Shown here: in pieces, positions 1 to 8,568 of the stretch
Layout of the letters: every line of letters begins with the position of its first letter
Numbering within the stretch: position 1 is the stretch's first letter
NCBI GenBank assembly: GCA_900078775.1
Contig: LT549889.1
Location: 4,836,001-4,900,000 of the forward strand
Direction of reading: 5' to 3'
DNA length: 64,000 nt
Origin: Mycolicibacterium aurum
GTDB lineage: Bacteria; Actinomycetota; Actinomycetes; Mycobacteriales; Mycobacteriaceae
Made by a program: the position numbers and the translations under genes
The notes under the pieces: model-generated
The model's database searches: none
The model's input: only the letters and a program-made list of their open reading frames with translations
What the model was told of the DNA's origin: nothing

Positions 1-1
1 A

Positions 2-868
2 GTCATCTCCGGGCAGGCCGACGTCATCGTGGCCGGTGGGGTCGAGATGATGTCGGGAGTGCCCATGACCGCGGCCTATGTCGAGGGGACCGGCGAGATG
101 GGCGGTGAGGCCGTCGCGCGTTATGCCGAGGCCTTGGCTGCCCCCGGGTTCAACGGCCGGTTCAATCAGGGCGCCGGAGCTGAACTGATCGCGCAGGAGT
201 ACGGCCTGTCGCGGACGCAGCTCGACGAGTATTCCCTGATGTCCCATGAACGCGCCGCGAAAGCGCAGGACAGTGGCGCCTTCGACGATGAGATCGTGTC
301 GGTCCCCATCGAGAACTCGCCTGTCCTCGCCGACGAAGGTGTCCGGCGGGAATCGACCCTCGAATCCCTGGGCAAGCTCAAGACACCGTTCCTGGCCGAC
401 GGAAAGATCAGTGCCGGCAACAGCTCGCAGATTTCCGACGGAGCCGCCGGGGTGATCGTCACGACGTCCGAACGTGCGCACTCGCTGGGGCTGACCCCGC
501 TGGCGCGGGTCCACACGGCCGTGGTGACCGGTGATGATCCCGTCAAGATGCTCACCGGGCCCATCCCCGCAACGGCACTTGCGCTCAAGCGATCCGGGTT
601 GTCGCTGGACGATATCGACGCCTTCGAAGTCAACGAGGCCTTTGCCTCGGTTCCGTTGGCCTGGCAGGCGGCCGTCGGCGCCCCCATCGAGAAGCTCAAC
701 CCACTCGGTGGCGCCATCGCGCTCGGGCATCCGCTCGGGTGCTCCGGTGCCAGGCTGGCCACCACCTTGATCCACCACCTGCGGCACACGGGCGGACGAT
801 TCGGGCTGCAGACCATGTGTGAAGGCGGCGGGACCGCCAACGCCACCATCTACGAACGTCTTTCCTGA
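2..868 (+). CDS. Thiolase (acetyl-CoA C-acyltransferase), 5'-truncated by window edge
   Basis: The reading frame is already open at base 2 and reads GQADVIVAGGVEMMSG, so the N-terminal part, including the acyl-accepting cysteine, lies outside the window. The visible 288 residues carry thiolase landmarks: NEAFAS, the active-site-histidine motif GGAIALGHPLGCSGAR, and a C-terminal CEGGGTANATIYERL that matches the family's second-cysteine CxGGG loop. The expected reaction is thiolytic cleavage of a 3-ketoacyl-CoA, the last step of a beta-oxidation turn. It lies 31 bases upstream of an HSD10-like dehydrogenase and probably shares its transcript. Substrate chain type cannot be read from the sequence. 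Confidence 0.93.
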   Translation, partial: VISGQADVIVAGGVEMMSGVPMTAAYVEGTGEMGGEAVARYAEALAAPGFNGRFNQGAGAELIAQEYGLSRTQLDEYSLMSHERAAKAQDSGAFDDEIVSVPIENSPVLADEGVRRESTLESLGKLKTPFLADGKISAGNSSQISDGAAGVIVTTSERAHSLGLTPLARVHTAVVTGDDPVKMLTGPIPATALALKRSGLSLDDIDAFEVNEAFASVPLAWQAAVGAPIEKLNPLGGAIALGHPLGCSGARLATTLIHHLRHTGGRFGLQTMCEGGGTANATIYERLS

Positions 869-899
869 CAGCGTCAAATACGAAGAGGTAATAACAGTC

Positions 900-1673
900 A
901 TGGCTTTGAATACCGATTCCTCGGTGCTGGTCAGCGGTGGCGTCGGCGGTCTGGGAGCAGCCACCGTCCGTCGGCTGCACGCAGAGGGCTTGTCCGTCGT
1001 GGTCTGCGATCTGGCCGAGGAGCGTGGCCGGGCGCTGGTCGACGAACTGGGCTCCCGGGCCGTTTTCACCCGCATCGACGTCACCGATTCGGACAGCGTG
1101 TCGGCCGCCATCGCCACAGCGGCCGATCTGGCGCCGCTGCGGTATGCCGTTGTCGCCCACGGCGGTCCCGGGGTCGCCGAGCGGATCGTGACACGCAGCG
1201 GTGCCCCGACCGATTTCGACACCTACCGTTCGACGATCGAGGTGTACCTCAACGGCACCTTCAATCTGCTGCGACTCACCGCCGCGGCGATCGCCACGGC
1301 AGAGCCAGACGCCGACGGCGAGCGAGGTGCCATCGTGCTCACCTCCTCCATCGCGGCCTACGAGGGGCAGATCGGCCAGACCGCCTATGCCGTGGCCAAG
1401 GCCGGTGTCGTCGGCATGACCCTGGCGTCGGCCCGTGATCTCAGCGCGGTCGGCATCCGGGTCAACTCCATCGCCCCGGGCACCATGCGCACCCCGATCA
1501 TGGAATCCGTCGGCGATGAAGCGCTGGCCAAGTTCGCCGCCAGCGTTCCGTTCCCCAAGCGACTCGGCACACCCGAGGAATTCGCGGATGCCGCGGAGTT
1601 CCTGCTGAGCAATCGGTACGTCAACGGCGAGGTGTTGCGACTCGATGGCGCACAGCGCTTTGCCCCTCGTTAA
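900..1673 (+). CDS. Short-chain dehydrogenase, HSD10-like 3-hydroxyacyl-CoA dehydrogenase
   Basis: This 257-residue SDR has an N-terminal nucleotide-binding turn SGGVGGLG, the serine SSIAAYEGQIG and the catalytic YAVAK, ending in NGEVLRLDGAQRF. The aligned series SSIAAYEGQIGQTAYAVAK is typical of type-II 3-hydroxyacyl-CoA dehydrogenases (17beta-HSD10 group), which oxidise 3-hydroxyacyl-CoA or hydroxysteroid substrates with NAD. I chose ATG at 900 behind GAAGAGG rather than an in-frame GTG at 819, which would overlap the thiolase by 50 bases and has no good ribosome site. It sits between thiolase and ligase genes, so a beta-oxidation role is likely. A close relative is at 35768-36523. Confidence 0.92.
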   Translation: MALNTDSSVLVSGGVGGLGAATVRRLHAEGLSVVVCDLAEERGRALVDELGSRAVFTRIDVTDSDSVSAAIATAADLAPLRYAVVAHGGPGVAERIVTRSGAPTDFDTYRSTIEVYLNGTFNLLRLTAAAIATAEPDADGERGAIVLTSSIAAYEGQIGQTAYAVAKAGVVGMTLASARDLSAVGIRVNSIAPGTMRTPIMESVGDEALAKFAASVPFPKRLGTPEEFADAAEFLLSNRYVNGEVLRLDGAQRFAPR

Positions 1674-1706
1674 CTGAGCCGTCCGGGAACACCGATCGGA
1701 GATGCC

Positions 1707-3332
1707 GTGACGTCCACGTTGACCACGGGAAGTCCCGCCCCGGTCCCCGCCGAACTGCGGCAGCACTACCTGCGCAGCGGACTGTGGGATGACACGACGT
1801 TCAGTTCCTTGTTGCTCGGCGGCCTGGATCGTCGACCAGATCAGCGAATAGTGCTGTGGTCCAACCGGGTGCGTCGCAGTGAGACATTCGCCGGGCTGGC
1901 CGATGCCGCCCGGCGATTCGCTCACGGACTGTCGACCCTGGGTGTCGGACCGGGGGATCGGGTGGTGCTCTGGCTGCCGAACGGGTGGGAAGCGTTGGTC
2001 GCCTTCGTCGGTGCAACGGTACGGGGCGCCGTGGTGGTGCCGGTGGCGACGTTCTACGGCCGCAAGGATGTCATCGCGGCTGTCAACGGGGCTCAGGCCG
2101 CCGTGGTGGTGACCTGTACCCGGCACGGTGGGCGGGAGTACGTCGACGAGGTGCACTCGTCGAGGCGGGACATGCCGACGCTACGTGCCGTCGTGCAGTG
2201 CGGGGCGGATACTCGGACCTCCGACCCCATGCTGAGCGCCTTCGAGGATCTACTGTCCGGGCGCCTCGCGCCGAGGACCGATTCTGCTCCCGACGACATC
2301 TGCCTGCTGGCCTTCACCTCAGGAACCAGCGGTACGGCCAAAGGTGTGGTGCACACGCACCGGACTCTCGGTGCCGAAGTGCGCCACCACCTCATGACGA
2401 TGGTTCCGCAAGGCGCCACGCCGCAGATCATGGCGTCTCCGGTCGCACACGCGGCCGGTATGACCCTGGGGTTGCTGGCGCCGATCCACCGGGGTGAGCC
2501 GATCCACCTGATCGACTCCTTCGATATCGACTTCCTGTTGGATACAGCCGTGCGCGAGGGGTTGGCGCCGGGTGGGGGAGCGGCGGTGTTCCTGTCGGCG
2601 CTGATCGACCATCCCGAGTTCACCGATGAACTCGCCCACCGCATGGGCTACGTCATCCTCGGTGGATCGGTGGTGCCCCAGGCATTGGTGGCCAAGGCCG
2701 CTGGGCGGGGGATCACGGTACTGCGGTCGTATGGCTTGACCGAGCACCCGACGGTGAGCTCAGGTGTGCTACAGGATGATCCGACAGCACTAGCACAGAC
2801 CGATGGCCGTCTTCTCCCCGGTGTCGAGGTCCAGATCCGTGATCCCGACGGCAGGCCATTGCCACCGGAAAGCGCCGGCGAGGTCTTCACACGCGGGCCG
2901 GACCGGTGCGCGGGTTATCTGCAACCGGACATGCATGCCACCTTTGACGACGACGGGTGGATGAGCACCGGCGATATCGGTGTGCTGGACGGTACCGGGC
3001 GGCTGGCGATCACCGACCGTAGCAAGGACTTGATCATCCGCAACGGTGTCAACATCGCTCCGGCGGAAGTGGAGAACATGCTGCTGACCTGTCCTGGGAT
3101 CGCCGAGGTAGCCGTGGTCGGAGTGCCCGATACCACCACCGGGGAGCGGGCGGTCGCGGTGGTCGTGCCGACCGCCGGCCACTCCGTCACCCTGACCGAT
3201 CTGACCACCCATCTGGCCGCCCGCGGTGTGGCCAAACTGAAGTGGCCGGAACACCTTCGGTTGACCGACAACCTGCCGCGCACCGCCTCGGGCAAGGTGC
3301 GCAAAAACGACCTTCGAAAGGACCTCACATGA
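1707..3332 (+). CDS. Acyl-CoA ligase (ANL superfamily), cyclohexanecarboxylate-CoA-ligase-like
   Basis: A 541-residue adenylate-forming enzyme that activates a carboxylic acid to its CoA ester through an acyl-AMP. It has the P-loop LAFTSGTSGTAKGVVHTHRT, the aromatic/A5-type YGLTEHPTVSSG, STGDIGVLD and the C-terminal catalytic lysine in TASGKVRKNDL. The N-terminal style (LRQHYLRSGLWDDTTFSSLL) recalls AliA/cyclohexanecarboxylate ligases, which suggests a cyclic or branched acid rather than a plain fatty acid. That substrate idea is inference. The start is GTG. The stop overlaps the next gene's ATG (ATGA), so translation is coupled to the phosphotransferase. A paralogue with the same architecture is at 5237-6847. 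Confidence 0.92.
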   Translation: MTSTLTTGSPAPVPAELRQHYLRSGLWDDTTFSSLLLGGLDRRPDQRIVLWSNRVRRSETFAGLADAARRFAHGLSTLGVGPGDRVVLWLPNGWEALVAFVGATVRGAVVVPVATFYGRKDVIAAVNGAQAAVVVTCTRHGGREYVDEVHSSRRDMPTLRAVVQCGADTRTSDPMLSAFEDLLSGRLAPRTDSAPDDICLLAFTSGTSGTAKGVVHTHRTLGAEVRHHLMTMVPQGATPQIMASPVAHAAGMTLGLLAPIHRGEPIHLIDSFDIDFLLDTAVREGLAPGGGAAVFLSALIDHPEFTDELAHRMGYVILGGSVVPQALVAKAAGRGITVLRSYGLTEHPTVSSGVLQDDPTALAQTDGRLLPGVEVQIRDPDGRPLPPESAGEVFTRGPDRCAGYLQPDMHATFDDDGWMSTGDIGVLDGTGRLAITDRSKDLIIRNGVNIAPAEVENMLLTCPGIAEVAVVGVPDTTTGERAVAVVVPTAGHSVTLTDLTTHLAARGVAKLKWPEHLRLTDNLPRTASGKVRKNDLRKDLT

Positions 3333-4363
3333 CATCTACGGCCGAAGAGGCGCTGAACCTCCCCGCGTTGGCGAACCACTTCGACAGAATCGGGGTGACT
3401 CGCAACGGCGCCCTGCGCGCCGATCTGATCTCCGGTGGCCGGTCCAATCTGACGTTTCTCATCTACGACGACAAGTCGACCTGGGTGCTGCGCCGGCGGC
3501 CTCTGCAGGGGGTGACACCGTCGGCCCACGACATGGGCCGGGAATACCGCGTGGTTGCCGCGCTGGCGGGTAGCGGATTCCCGGTTGCGCGGCCAGTGAC
3601 ATTGAGCGAGGACGACTCGATTCTCGGTGCGCCCTTCGCGGTCGTGGAATACGTCATGGGACAGGTGATCCGCACCGAAGAGGACCTCGCGGTGATCGCC
3701 TCCGACGACGCCGTCGAACAGTGCGTGGGTGGTCTGGTAGATGTGCTGGCGGATCTGCATGCGGTGGAACCCGGAGCTGTCGGTCTCGGTGACTTCGGCC
3801 GACCGGACGGATACCTGGAGCGCCAGGTCCGGCGGTGGGCCGGCCAGTGGAACCTCGTGCAGCGCGACGATGATCCCCGTGACAATGACGTGCGCCGCCT
3901 ACATGAACTGCTCGCCGACGGGGTGCCTGCCCAGAGCGGGACATCGATCGTGCACGGGGACTACCGCATCGACAACACGATCCTGGAATCCACGCTACCG
4001 CATCGGGTAGGTGCGGTGGTGGACTGGGAGATGTCCACGCTCGGTGACCCGCTCGCTGACGCCGCGCTGATGTGTGTGTACCGCGATCCGATCTTCGACC
4101 TCGTGATCGGCGTCGATGCGGCCTGGACATCGGACCGCATGCCGAGTGCGGACACCATGGCCCAACGTTATTCCGTCTCGTCCGGCCGCGACCTGCAAGG
4201 GTGGAACTACTATCTGGCGTTGGGCTATTTCAAGGTCGCAGTCATCGCCGCGGGAATCGCCTATCGGCAGCGGACCATCGACGGCGCCGCCGATGTCGCC
4301 GACGACGCCGTGGCCCCGTTTATCGCGAAGGGATTGAGAATCCTCGGCAACGGGGCCGGCTAG
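3329..4363 (+). CDS. APH-family phosphotransferase, ACAD10/11 kinase-domain-like (FadE36-type)
   Basis: A 344-residue aminoglycoside-phosphotransferase-fold protein. It has SGGRSNLTFLI at the nucleotide-binding strand, the catalytic-loop motif SIVHGDYRIDNTIL and the metal-binding VVDWEMSTLGDPLADAAL. That last motif is the version seen in the N-terminal kinase domain of ACAD10/ACAD11 and in mycobacterial proteins mislabelled FadE36, not in drug-modifying APH enzymes. Relatives (LvaA of levulinate catabolism, ACAD11 kinase) phosphorylate a hydroxyacyl-CoA so that the phosphate can later be eliminated. The ATG overlaps the ligase stop, so the two proteins are made together. The dehydrogenase half of the ACAD11 system appears separately at 27889-29112. 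The family call is firm; the exact substrate is inferred. Confidence 0.9.
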   Translation: MTSTAEEALNLPALANHFDRIGVTRNGALRADLISGGRSNLTFLIYDDKSTWVLRRRPLQGVTPSAHDMGREYRVVAALAGSGFPVARPVTLSEDDSILGAPFAVVEYVMGQVIRTEEDLAVIASDDAVEQCVGGLVDVLADLHAVEPGAVGLGDFGRPDGYLERQVRRWAGQWNLVQRDDDPRDNDVRRLHELLADGVPAQSGTSIVHGDYRIDNTILESTLPHRVGAVVDWEMSTLGDPLADAALMCVYRDPIFDLVIGVDAAWTSDRMPSADTMAQRYSVSSGRDLQGWNYYLALGYFKVAVIAAGIAYRQRTIDGAADVADDAVAPFIAKGLRILGNGAG

Positions 4364-4368
4364 ACGAT

Positions 4369-5169
4369 CTACGCGGTGGCTGCCGACTTCGCCCGCGCGG
4401 CAGCCACCGCGTCACGGTGTTCGGCCGAGTGCATGCTGGCCAATTCGCCCGTCAGAGCGGCATCGAAGGCCTTGTCCAATTGGATCTCAAGGTAGGCGTT
4501 GAGCGCCCGTTTGGTGTCCTGTAAGGCGGTCGCCGGGACCTTCGCCAGGCGGTGCGCCAGCGAGAGTGCCTCACCGAGCAGTTCGGTGGCCGGGATGACA
4601 CGGCTGGCGAGCCCCAGACAGACGGCATCCTCTGCCGGAATCCTGTTCCCGAGGAACAGATATTCCTTGGCGCGGGCCAGGCCCACCAGGGCCGGCCACA
4701 CCATGCCGCCGTCACCCGGCACGAGGCCCATCCTCAGGTGGGGGTCGGCGAGAAAACTGCCCTCGGCCATCAGCACGATATCGCTCAGGACTGCCAGACT
4801 GCAGCCCAGACCGACCGCGGGTCCGTTGACAGCGGCGACCACCGGAATACGGCAGCGGACCATTCCCTCGATGATCGATCGGCCCTCCTGCATGGTCTGC
4901 GCACGCATCTGATCGTCGTCGATGTTCTCCTGCATGTAACTGAAGTCGCCGCCGGCACTGAATGCTGCGCCATTACCCGTGAACACGACGGCGCGCGCTT
5001 CGGCGTCGGCATCGATCAGCGGCCACAACCGGGCCAGTGTCTGGTGCATCGCGCGGTTCGCGCCGTTGAGCTCATCGGGTCGGTTCAACCGCACGATACG
5101 CACCGGACCGTCGACTTCGACGGTGACCTCGCTCGGCAGTCCGTATCCGGCGTCGGTGAATTCAGTCAT
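4369..5169 (-). CDS. Enoyl-CoA hydratase/isomerase family protein (crotonase)
   Basis: A 266-residue crotonase-fold enzyme. It has the oxyanion-hole segments GNGAAFSAGGDFSYMQ and NGPAVGLGCSLAVLSDIVLM, followed by HLRMGLVPGDGGMVWP where the family's catalytic acidic residue normally lies. Here the motif reads GLVPGDGG, so whether it is a true hydratase or an isomerase/hydrolase variant is open. It is transcribed divergently from the ligase at 5237 and the two share the operator at 5204-5217, so co-regulation is likely. Length is normal for the family. Three further crotonases occur in the window at 21461, 34321 and, more distantly, none beyond 36 kb. Confidence 0.9.
   Translation of the reverse strand: MTEFTDAGYGLPSEVTVEVDGPVRIVRLNRPDELNGANRAMHQTLARLWPLIDADAEARAVVFTGNGAAFSAGGDFSYMQENIDDDQMRAQTMQEGRSIIEGMVRCRIPVVAAVNGPAVGLGCSLAVLSDIVLMAEGSFLADPHLRMGLVPGDGGMVWPALVGLARAKEYLFLGNRIPAEDAVCLGLASRVIPATELLGEALSLAHRLAKVPATALQDTKRALNAYLEIQLDKAFDAALTGELASMHSAEHRDAVAAARAKSAATA
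4371..4412. terminator. Hairpin between convergent genes
   Basis: A perfect 14-bp inverted repeat (ACGCGGTGGCTGCC and its complement, 14-base loop) covers the last codons of the hydratase at 4369-5169. It lies just beyond the stop of the convergent phosphotransferase. There is no T-run on either side, as is common in mycobacteria. It probably serves as a two-way terminator for genes only five bases apart. Confidence 0.55.
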
Positions 5170-5203
5170 TATCGATCCTCATATTCGGTAGTCTCGAAGC
5201 GTA

Positions 5204-5217
5204 CTTTACATGTATAG
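5204..5217. promoter_or_regulatory. Palindromic operator, copy 1 (CTTTACATGTATAG)
   Basis: This copy lies between divergent genes for the crotonase (start 5169) and the ligase (start 5237). It contains an in-frame ATG at 5210 that could be mistaken for the ligase start. It matches the shared consensus CTWTACATGTAWAG at every position. Confidence 0.8.
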
Positions 5218-5236
5218 CTTCTGTGGGAGAGCGTTT

Positions 5237-6847
5237 GTGGATGACTTCGTGACGGTGCACCCGCCGCAGGATCTCGTGCACGCCTACCGCAGAAACGGGT
5301 GGTGGGACGACGCCACGCTCGGTGAGCTACTCGACACGTCGGTGGCTGAGCACGGCGGGCTCCGGCTCAACGTACACAGCCGGGGCGGCTCGCAGGCCGA
5401 TCGATTGTCGGCGGTGGTCGAACTGGGGCGTCGTGTTGCAGCGGGCCTGGCCGCGCGTGGGATCCGCACCGGTGACCCGGTGGCGTTTCAACTGCCCAAT
5501 AGTGTGGAGGCGGCCGCGGTCTTCTACGGCCTTGTTCATCTGGGGGCGGTGCTGGTTCCACTGAGCCACAACATGACCGGTACCGAGGTGTCGAGTGCGG
5601 TGCGACGCTCGCACGCCCGTGCGGTGATCCTGGCAGCTGCCGACGACACCGACCTGGATGTCGAGGCTGAGCTGGCTGAGGTCGCGGAGCACGTGGTGCT
5701 GGTGGGACCTGCGATTCGGTCGCCACGCTTCAGCACATTTTCGGACCTGGCCGAATCGGCCCCGCTCGGCGGGCTGGCGTGCCGTGACCCTGCGGCGGCT
5801 GCGGTGATCGGGTGGACCTCGGGTAGCACGGCAGATCCGAAGGGTGTGGTGCTCAGCCACCGCGCGCTGTGTGCCGAGGTGCGCCTGCACATGGCGCCGA
5901 TGTTCGCCGGTGCGTCACGACCGCTGCTGAGCACCTCCCCGGTCAGCCACATGACCGGAATGCTGATCTCGCTGCTGGTGCCGCCGATGGTCGGCCGCGA
6001 CATCCATCTGATGGATTACTGGGATGCCGGCGACGTGCTGGCACTGATGAGGCGGCACGGACTCAGTGCGGGCAGCGGAGCGCCGGTCTTCCTGCAGAGT
6101 CTGCTTGACCATGCGGACTGCTCGCCGATGCACCATGAATTGGTGGGGCAGGCGTTCTTGGGTGGTGCCAGTGTCTCTCCGGAGCTCATCGCACGAGCAG
6201 AACAACTCGGTATCGCTGCAACACGTGGCTATGGCTGCACCGAGCATCCGAGCGTGTCGTTGGGGAGGCCCGACGACGACCTGCCGCCCCGGGCCGGTAC
6301 CGACGGGAGAATCTGCACGGGAGTGCAGGTTAAGATCGTCGACGACGAGGGGAATCCCTGCAGCCCAGGTGTGGCGGGCGAGATCGTGACTCGCGGTCCG
6401 GACATGTTCAGCGGATATCTCGATGCCGCCATGAATGCCGAAGCGTTTCATCGCGGCTGGTACCGCACCGGCGACATCGGCGTCCTGGACGACCGTGGAT
6501 ACCTGTCGGTGCGGGAACGCAAGAAGGACATCATCATACGTTCGGGTTTGAACGTCAGTGCGGCCGAGGTCGAGAACGTTCTCTCTGATATGCCGGCCAT
6601 AGCCGAGATCGCCTTGGTGGCCGCGCCGAATGCCAGGACCGGCGAGCATGGATGTGCCTTCATCCGTCCGGTGCCGGGGCATGAGCCTCCCGATCTACCA
6701 GCCGTGCAGCGACTGCTCGGTGAGGCTGGAATGGCCAAATACAAGTGGCCGGAGGAGATTCGGATTCATCGAGGCGATTTGCCGAGGACTCCGGCCGGTA
6801 AGATCAGCAAGGCCGAGCTGCGCAGGATTGCTCGGAATTCCGACTAG
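5237..6847 (+). CDS. Acyl-CoA ligase (ANL superfamily), paralogue of 1707-3332
   Basis: A 536-residue acid-CoA ligase with P-loop VIGWTSGSTADPKGVVLSHR, YGCTEHPSVSLG, RTGDIGVLD and the C-terminal lysine in TPAGKISKAELRR. The N-terminus (DLVHAYRRNGWWDDATLGELL) parallels the ligase at 1707, so the two are diverged duplicates that may activate successive or alternative acids. I placed the start at GTG 5237 behind GGGAGAG. The longer frame from ATG 5210 begins inside the operator and lacks a ribosome site. The divergent crotonase shares its control region. Confidence 0.9.
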   Translation: MDDFVTVHPPQDLVHAYRRNGWWDDATLGELLDTSVAEHGGLRLNVHSRGGSQADRLSAVVELGRRVAAGLAARGIRTGDPVAFQLPNSVEAAAVFYGLVHLGAVLVPLSHNMTGTEVSSAVRRSHARAVILAAADDTDLDVEAELAEVAEHVVLVGPAIRSPRFSTFSDLAESAPLGGLACRDPAAAAVIGWTSGSTADPKGVVLSHRALCAEVRLHMAPMFAGASRPLLSTSPVSHMTGMLISLLVPPMVGRDIHLMDYWDAGDVLALMRRHGLSAGSGAPVFLQSLLDHADCSPMHHELVGQAFLGGASVSPELIARAEQLGIAATRGYGCTEHPSVSLGRPDDDLPPRAGTDGRICTGVQVKIVDDEGNPCSPGVAGEIVTRGPDMFSGYLDAAMNAEAFHRGWYRTGDIGVLDDRGYLSVRERKKDIIIRSGLNVSAAEVENVLSDMPAIAEIALVAAPNARTGEHGCAFIRPVPGHEPPDLPAVQRLLGEAGMAKYKWPEEIRIHRGDLPRTPAGKISKAELRRIARNSD

Positions 6848-6867
6848 CTCGGCTTGCTGCCGCTGAC

Positions 6868-6978
6868 TCACACCGGCGGATAAGCGGGTGGTGGATACTG
6901 ACCGCGAAGAATCCAGGCAAACCAGCTGATGCCGTACTCGAGTTCGTCGCTGATGTCGTAATCGGGGCTGGGGTCCAT
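6868..6978 (-). CDS. 36-residue peptide downstream of the P450, unknown
   Basis: A short frame of 36 codons opens with ATG behind a very good ribosome site (CGGAGGAAAACG). It begins MDPSPDYDISDELEYG and continues ISWFAWILRGQ before a proline/tyrosine tail YPPPAYPPV. It lies 76 bases after the P450 stop on the same strand, so it is probably the third gene of a ferredoxin-P450-peptide operon. The N-terminal half is acidic, the centre aromatic and hydrophobic, the end proline-rich. No cysteines. I do not recognise a family. It could be a small accessory protein of the P450, a membrane-associated peptide, or, less likely, a peptide substrate of the P450. Confidence 0.7.
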   Translation of the reverse strand: MDPSPDYDISDELEYGISWFAWILRGQYPPPAYPPV

Positions 6979-7054
6979 CGTTTTCCTCCGGATGTCGGAC
7001 GGGGCGACGCGGCGGCCGCTGCGAGTGTGTTCGAGGCAGCGGCACCGCGGTCGA

Positions 7055-8290
7055 CTAGCTGGGCTCGAAGCTCACCGGAATCTTGTTCGCCGCCCGGATG
7101 CCCGGGATGGAGTGGTATTGGATCTCTTCACCCTCGGTAACGCTGTACTCGGGGATGCGCTCGTGGAACCGGTTCAGTGCCGCCACCATTTCCAGACGGG
7201 CCAGGTGTGACCCGATGCAGCGGTGCAGGCCCACGGCAAAAGACATGTGCCGGTTCGGCTTGCGAGTGAGATCCACGGCCATCGGGTCTTCGAAGACGGC
7301 CGGGTCGATATTGGCGCTCGCCCAGCCGAGAAGAATCATGTGCCCCTTCTTGACCTCGACACCGTTGATCTCCAGGTCCTCGGCCGCCCACCGCGGGCCT
7401 CCTTGGGGCACAGGCGATTCGGTCCGCATCAGTTCTTCCACTGCGGTCGGCCACATCGAAGGGTCGGCTACCAGTCGCCTTCGCTCCTCGGGATGCATTG
7501 CCAGCCAAGCAAACTGGACCGACAGCGACGATGTCACGGTGTCCAGTCCGGCGATGGTGAACATGTGCATCAGGTTGATGATCTCGTCATCGGTGAGCGT
7601 GCGGCCGTCGTGCTCGAAGGTGAGGAACTGGCTGATCAGATCATCGCCGAGAGGCTGGTTCTTCCTTTCGGTCAGCCGCTTCTTCAGGTGCACCCGCAGG
7701 CGATCACCGCAGGTCATCGCAGCCTCTTCGCGCGCCTCCAGTGAGTCACCTGCCGCACCGAGGATGTCATCCTTGAATTTGATCAGGTCCTCCCGGTCCT
7801 CCTCGGGCAACCCGAGGATGTGCAGGAAGATTTTGGTCGGCAATGGCTCGCAGATGGCCGAGTACAGTTCGGCGCGGCCGGTGCCGATGAAGGTGTCGAT
7901 CAGTTCGTCGGTGAGCTTACGAACGGCATCACCCCAGGGCTCCATCCGTTTGGCGGTCAGCAACGGGGTCAGCAACCTGCGGTACCACAGGTGCGTATCA
8001 CCGGTGAGGTGCAGCGGAATCAACGGTTCGCGCGCGCCCATACCCAGCGCCAGCCCGGTGTAGGGATTCACGGATACGACATCAGGGTGGCGGCCGGCCG
8101 CCGTGATGTCGTCGGCACGAAAGAGCGCGACACCCATCTCCCACCGCACCACTGGGTAGTTCTGCAGCAGATCGTTCCAGATCTCACGCGGATCTTCGAC
8201 ACCGAACGTCGGGTTGGCTTCATACAGGATTGCCGCGCGCATGGCTGGCGTCATATCGGCGAAACCTATTTCGTGTACGTCTGTGCGCAC
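7055..8290 (-). CDS. Cytochrome P450
   Basis: A 411-residue soluble bacterial P450. It shows the I-helix oxygen-binding AGLDTVTSS (about residue 246), the ExxR-type EELMRTESP, and the haem loop FAVGLHRCIGSHLARLEM with Cys358 as thiolate ligand. It would hydroxylate an apolar substrate with O2 and two electrons, here most likely from the ferredoxin encoded just upstream at 8333-8527. GTG start at 8290 is preceded by AAGGAGAG. The operon is headed by the operator at 8550-8563. CYP family membership needs a database comparison. In this cluster it plausibly performs the first oxidation of the imported substrate. Confidence 0.95.
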   Translation of the reverse strand: MRTDVHEIGFADMTPAMRAAILYEANPTFGVEDPREIWNDLLQNYPVVRWEMGVALFRADDITAAGRHPDVVSVNPYTGLALGMGAREPLIPLHLTGDTHLWYRRLLTPLLTAKRMEPWGDAVRKLTDELIDTFIGTGRAELYSAICEPLPTKIFLHILGLPEEDREDLIKFKDDILGAAGDSLEAREEAAMTCGDRLRVHLKKRLTERKNQPLGDDLISQFLTFEHDGRTLTDDEIINLMHMFTIAGLDTVTSSLSVQFAWLAMHPEERRRLVADPSMWPTAVEELMRTESPVPQGGPRWAAEDLEINGVEVKKGHMILLGWASANIDPAVFEDPMAVDLTRKPNRHMSFAVGLHRCIGSHLARLEMVAALNRFHERIPEYSVTEGEEIQYHSIPGIRAANKIPVSFEPS

Positions 8291-8332
8291 TTTGCTCTCC
8301 TTTGGGCGTGAACCGACCCCGACCGCGGATTG

Positions 8333-8527
8333 TCAGGATTCGGCGAGGTGGATTGCTTGCTCGGGGCAGCTGTCGGCCGCCGAGCGTGCTTCCGCGTGCC
8401 ACTCTTCGGGCACCTCGACTACCAGCGCTACGGCTCGACCCTCGTCGTCGGCGTCCACAAGCTGGGGGGCTTCCGCATAGCAGCGGCCATGTCCGACGCA
8501 CGCGTTCATGTCGATCTCCAAGCGCAT
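8333..8527 (-). CDS. Ferredoxin, [3Fe-4S] type (P450 partner)
   Basis: A 64-residue ferredoxin with Cys10, His13, Cys16 (CVGHGRC) and Cys54 followed by Pro (SCPEQAI). The CxxHxxC...CP pattern, with His in place of the second cysteine, is the usual single-cluster ferredoxin encoded next to actinobacterial P450s, and normally holds a [3Fe-4S] cluster. It should pass electrons from a ferredoxin reductase (none in this window) to the P450 42 bases downstream. Only 22 bases separate its ATG from the operator, and no clear Shine-Dalgarno is visible, so its mRNA may have a very short leader. Confidence 0.93.
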   Translation of the reverse strand: MRLEIDMNACVGHGRCYAEAPQLVDADDEGRAVALVVEVPEEWHAEARSAADSCPEQAIHLAES

Positions 8528-8549
8528 GTGACCATGCTAACAGGGAGAC

Positions 8550-8563
8550 CTTTACATGTATAG
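8550..8563. promoter_or_regulatory. Palindromic operator, copy 2 (CTTTACATGTATAG)
   Basis: Identical to copy 1. It sits in the 41-base gap between the end of the TetR gene (8569) and the start of the ferredoxin (8527), so it controls the ferredoxin-P450-peptide unit separately from the regulator gene. Confidence 0.8.
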
Positions 8564-8568
8564 TTCAG

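Noticed and set aside
696..2156. Minus-strand open frame of 486 codons
   Set aside because: It is antisense to thiolase, SDR and ligase genes with clear motifs. Its translation is His/Gly/Arg-rich without any domain, as expected of a high-GC shadow.
3329..4363. Aminoglycoside resistance phosphotransferase
   Set aside because: The fold is APH, but the motif DWEMSTLGDPLAD and the ligase/beta-oxidation context match the ACAD10/11-type acyl-CoA kinases, not drug-modifying enzymes.
5210..5236. ATG at 5210 as start of the second AliA-like ligase
   Set aside because: It lies in the middle of the operator palindrome and has no ribosome site, whereas GTG 5237 is preceded by GGGAGAG at correct spacing.
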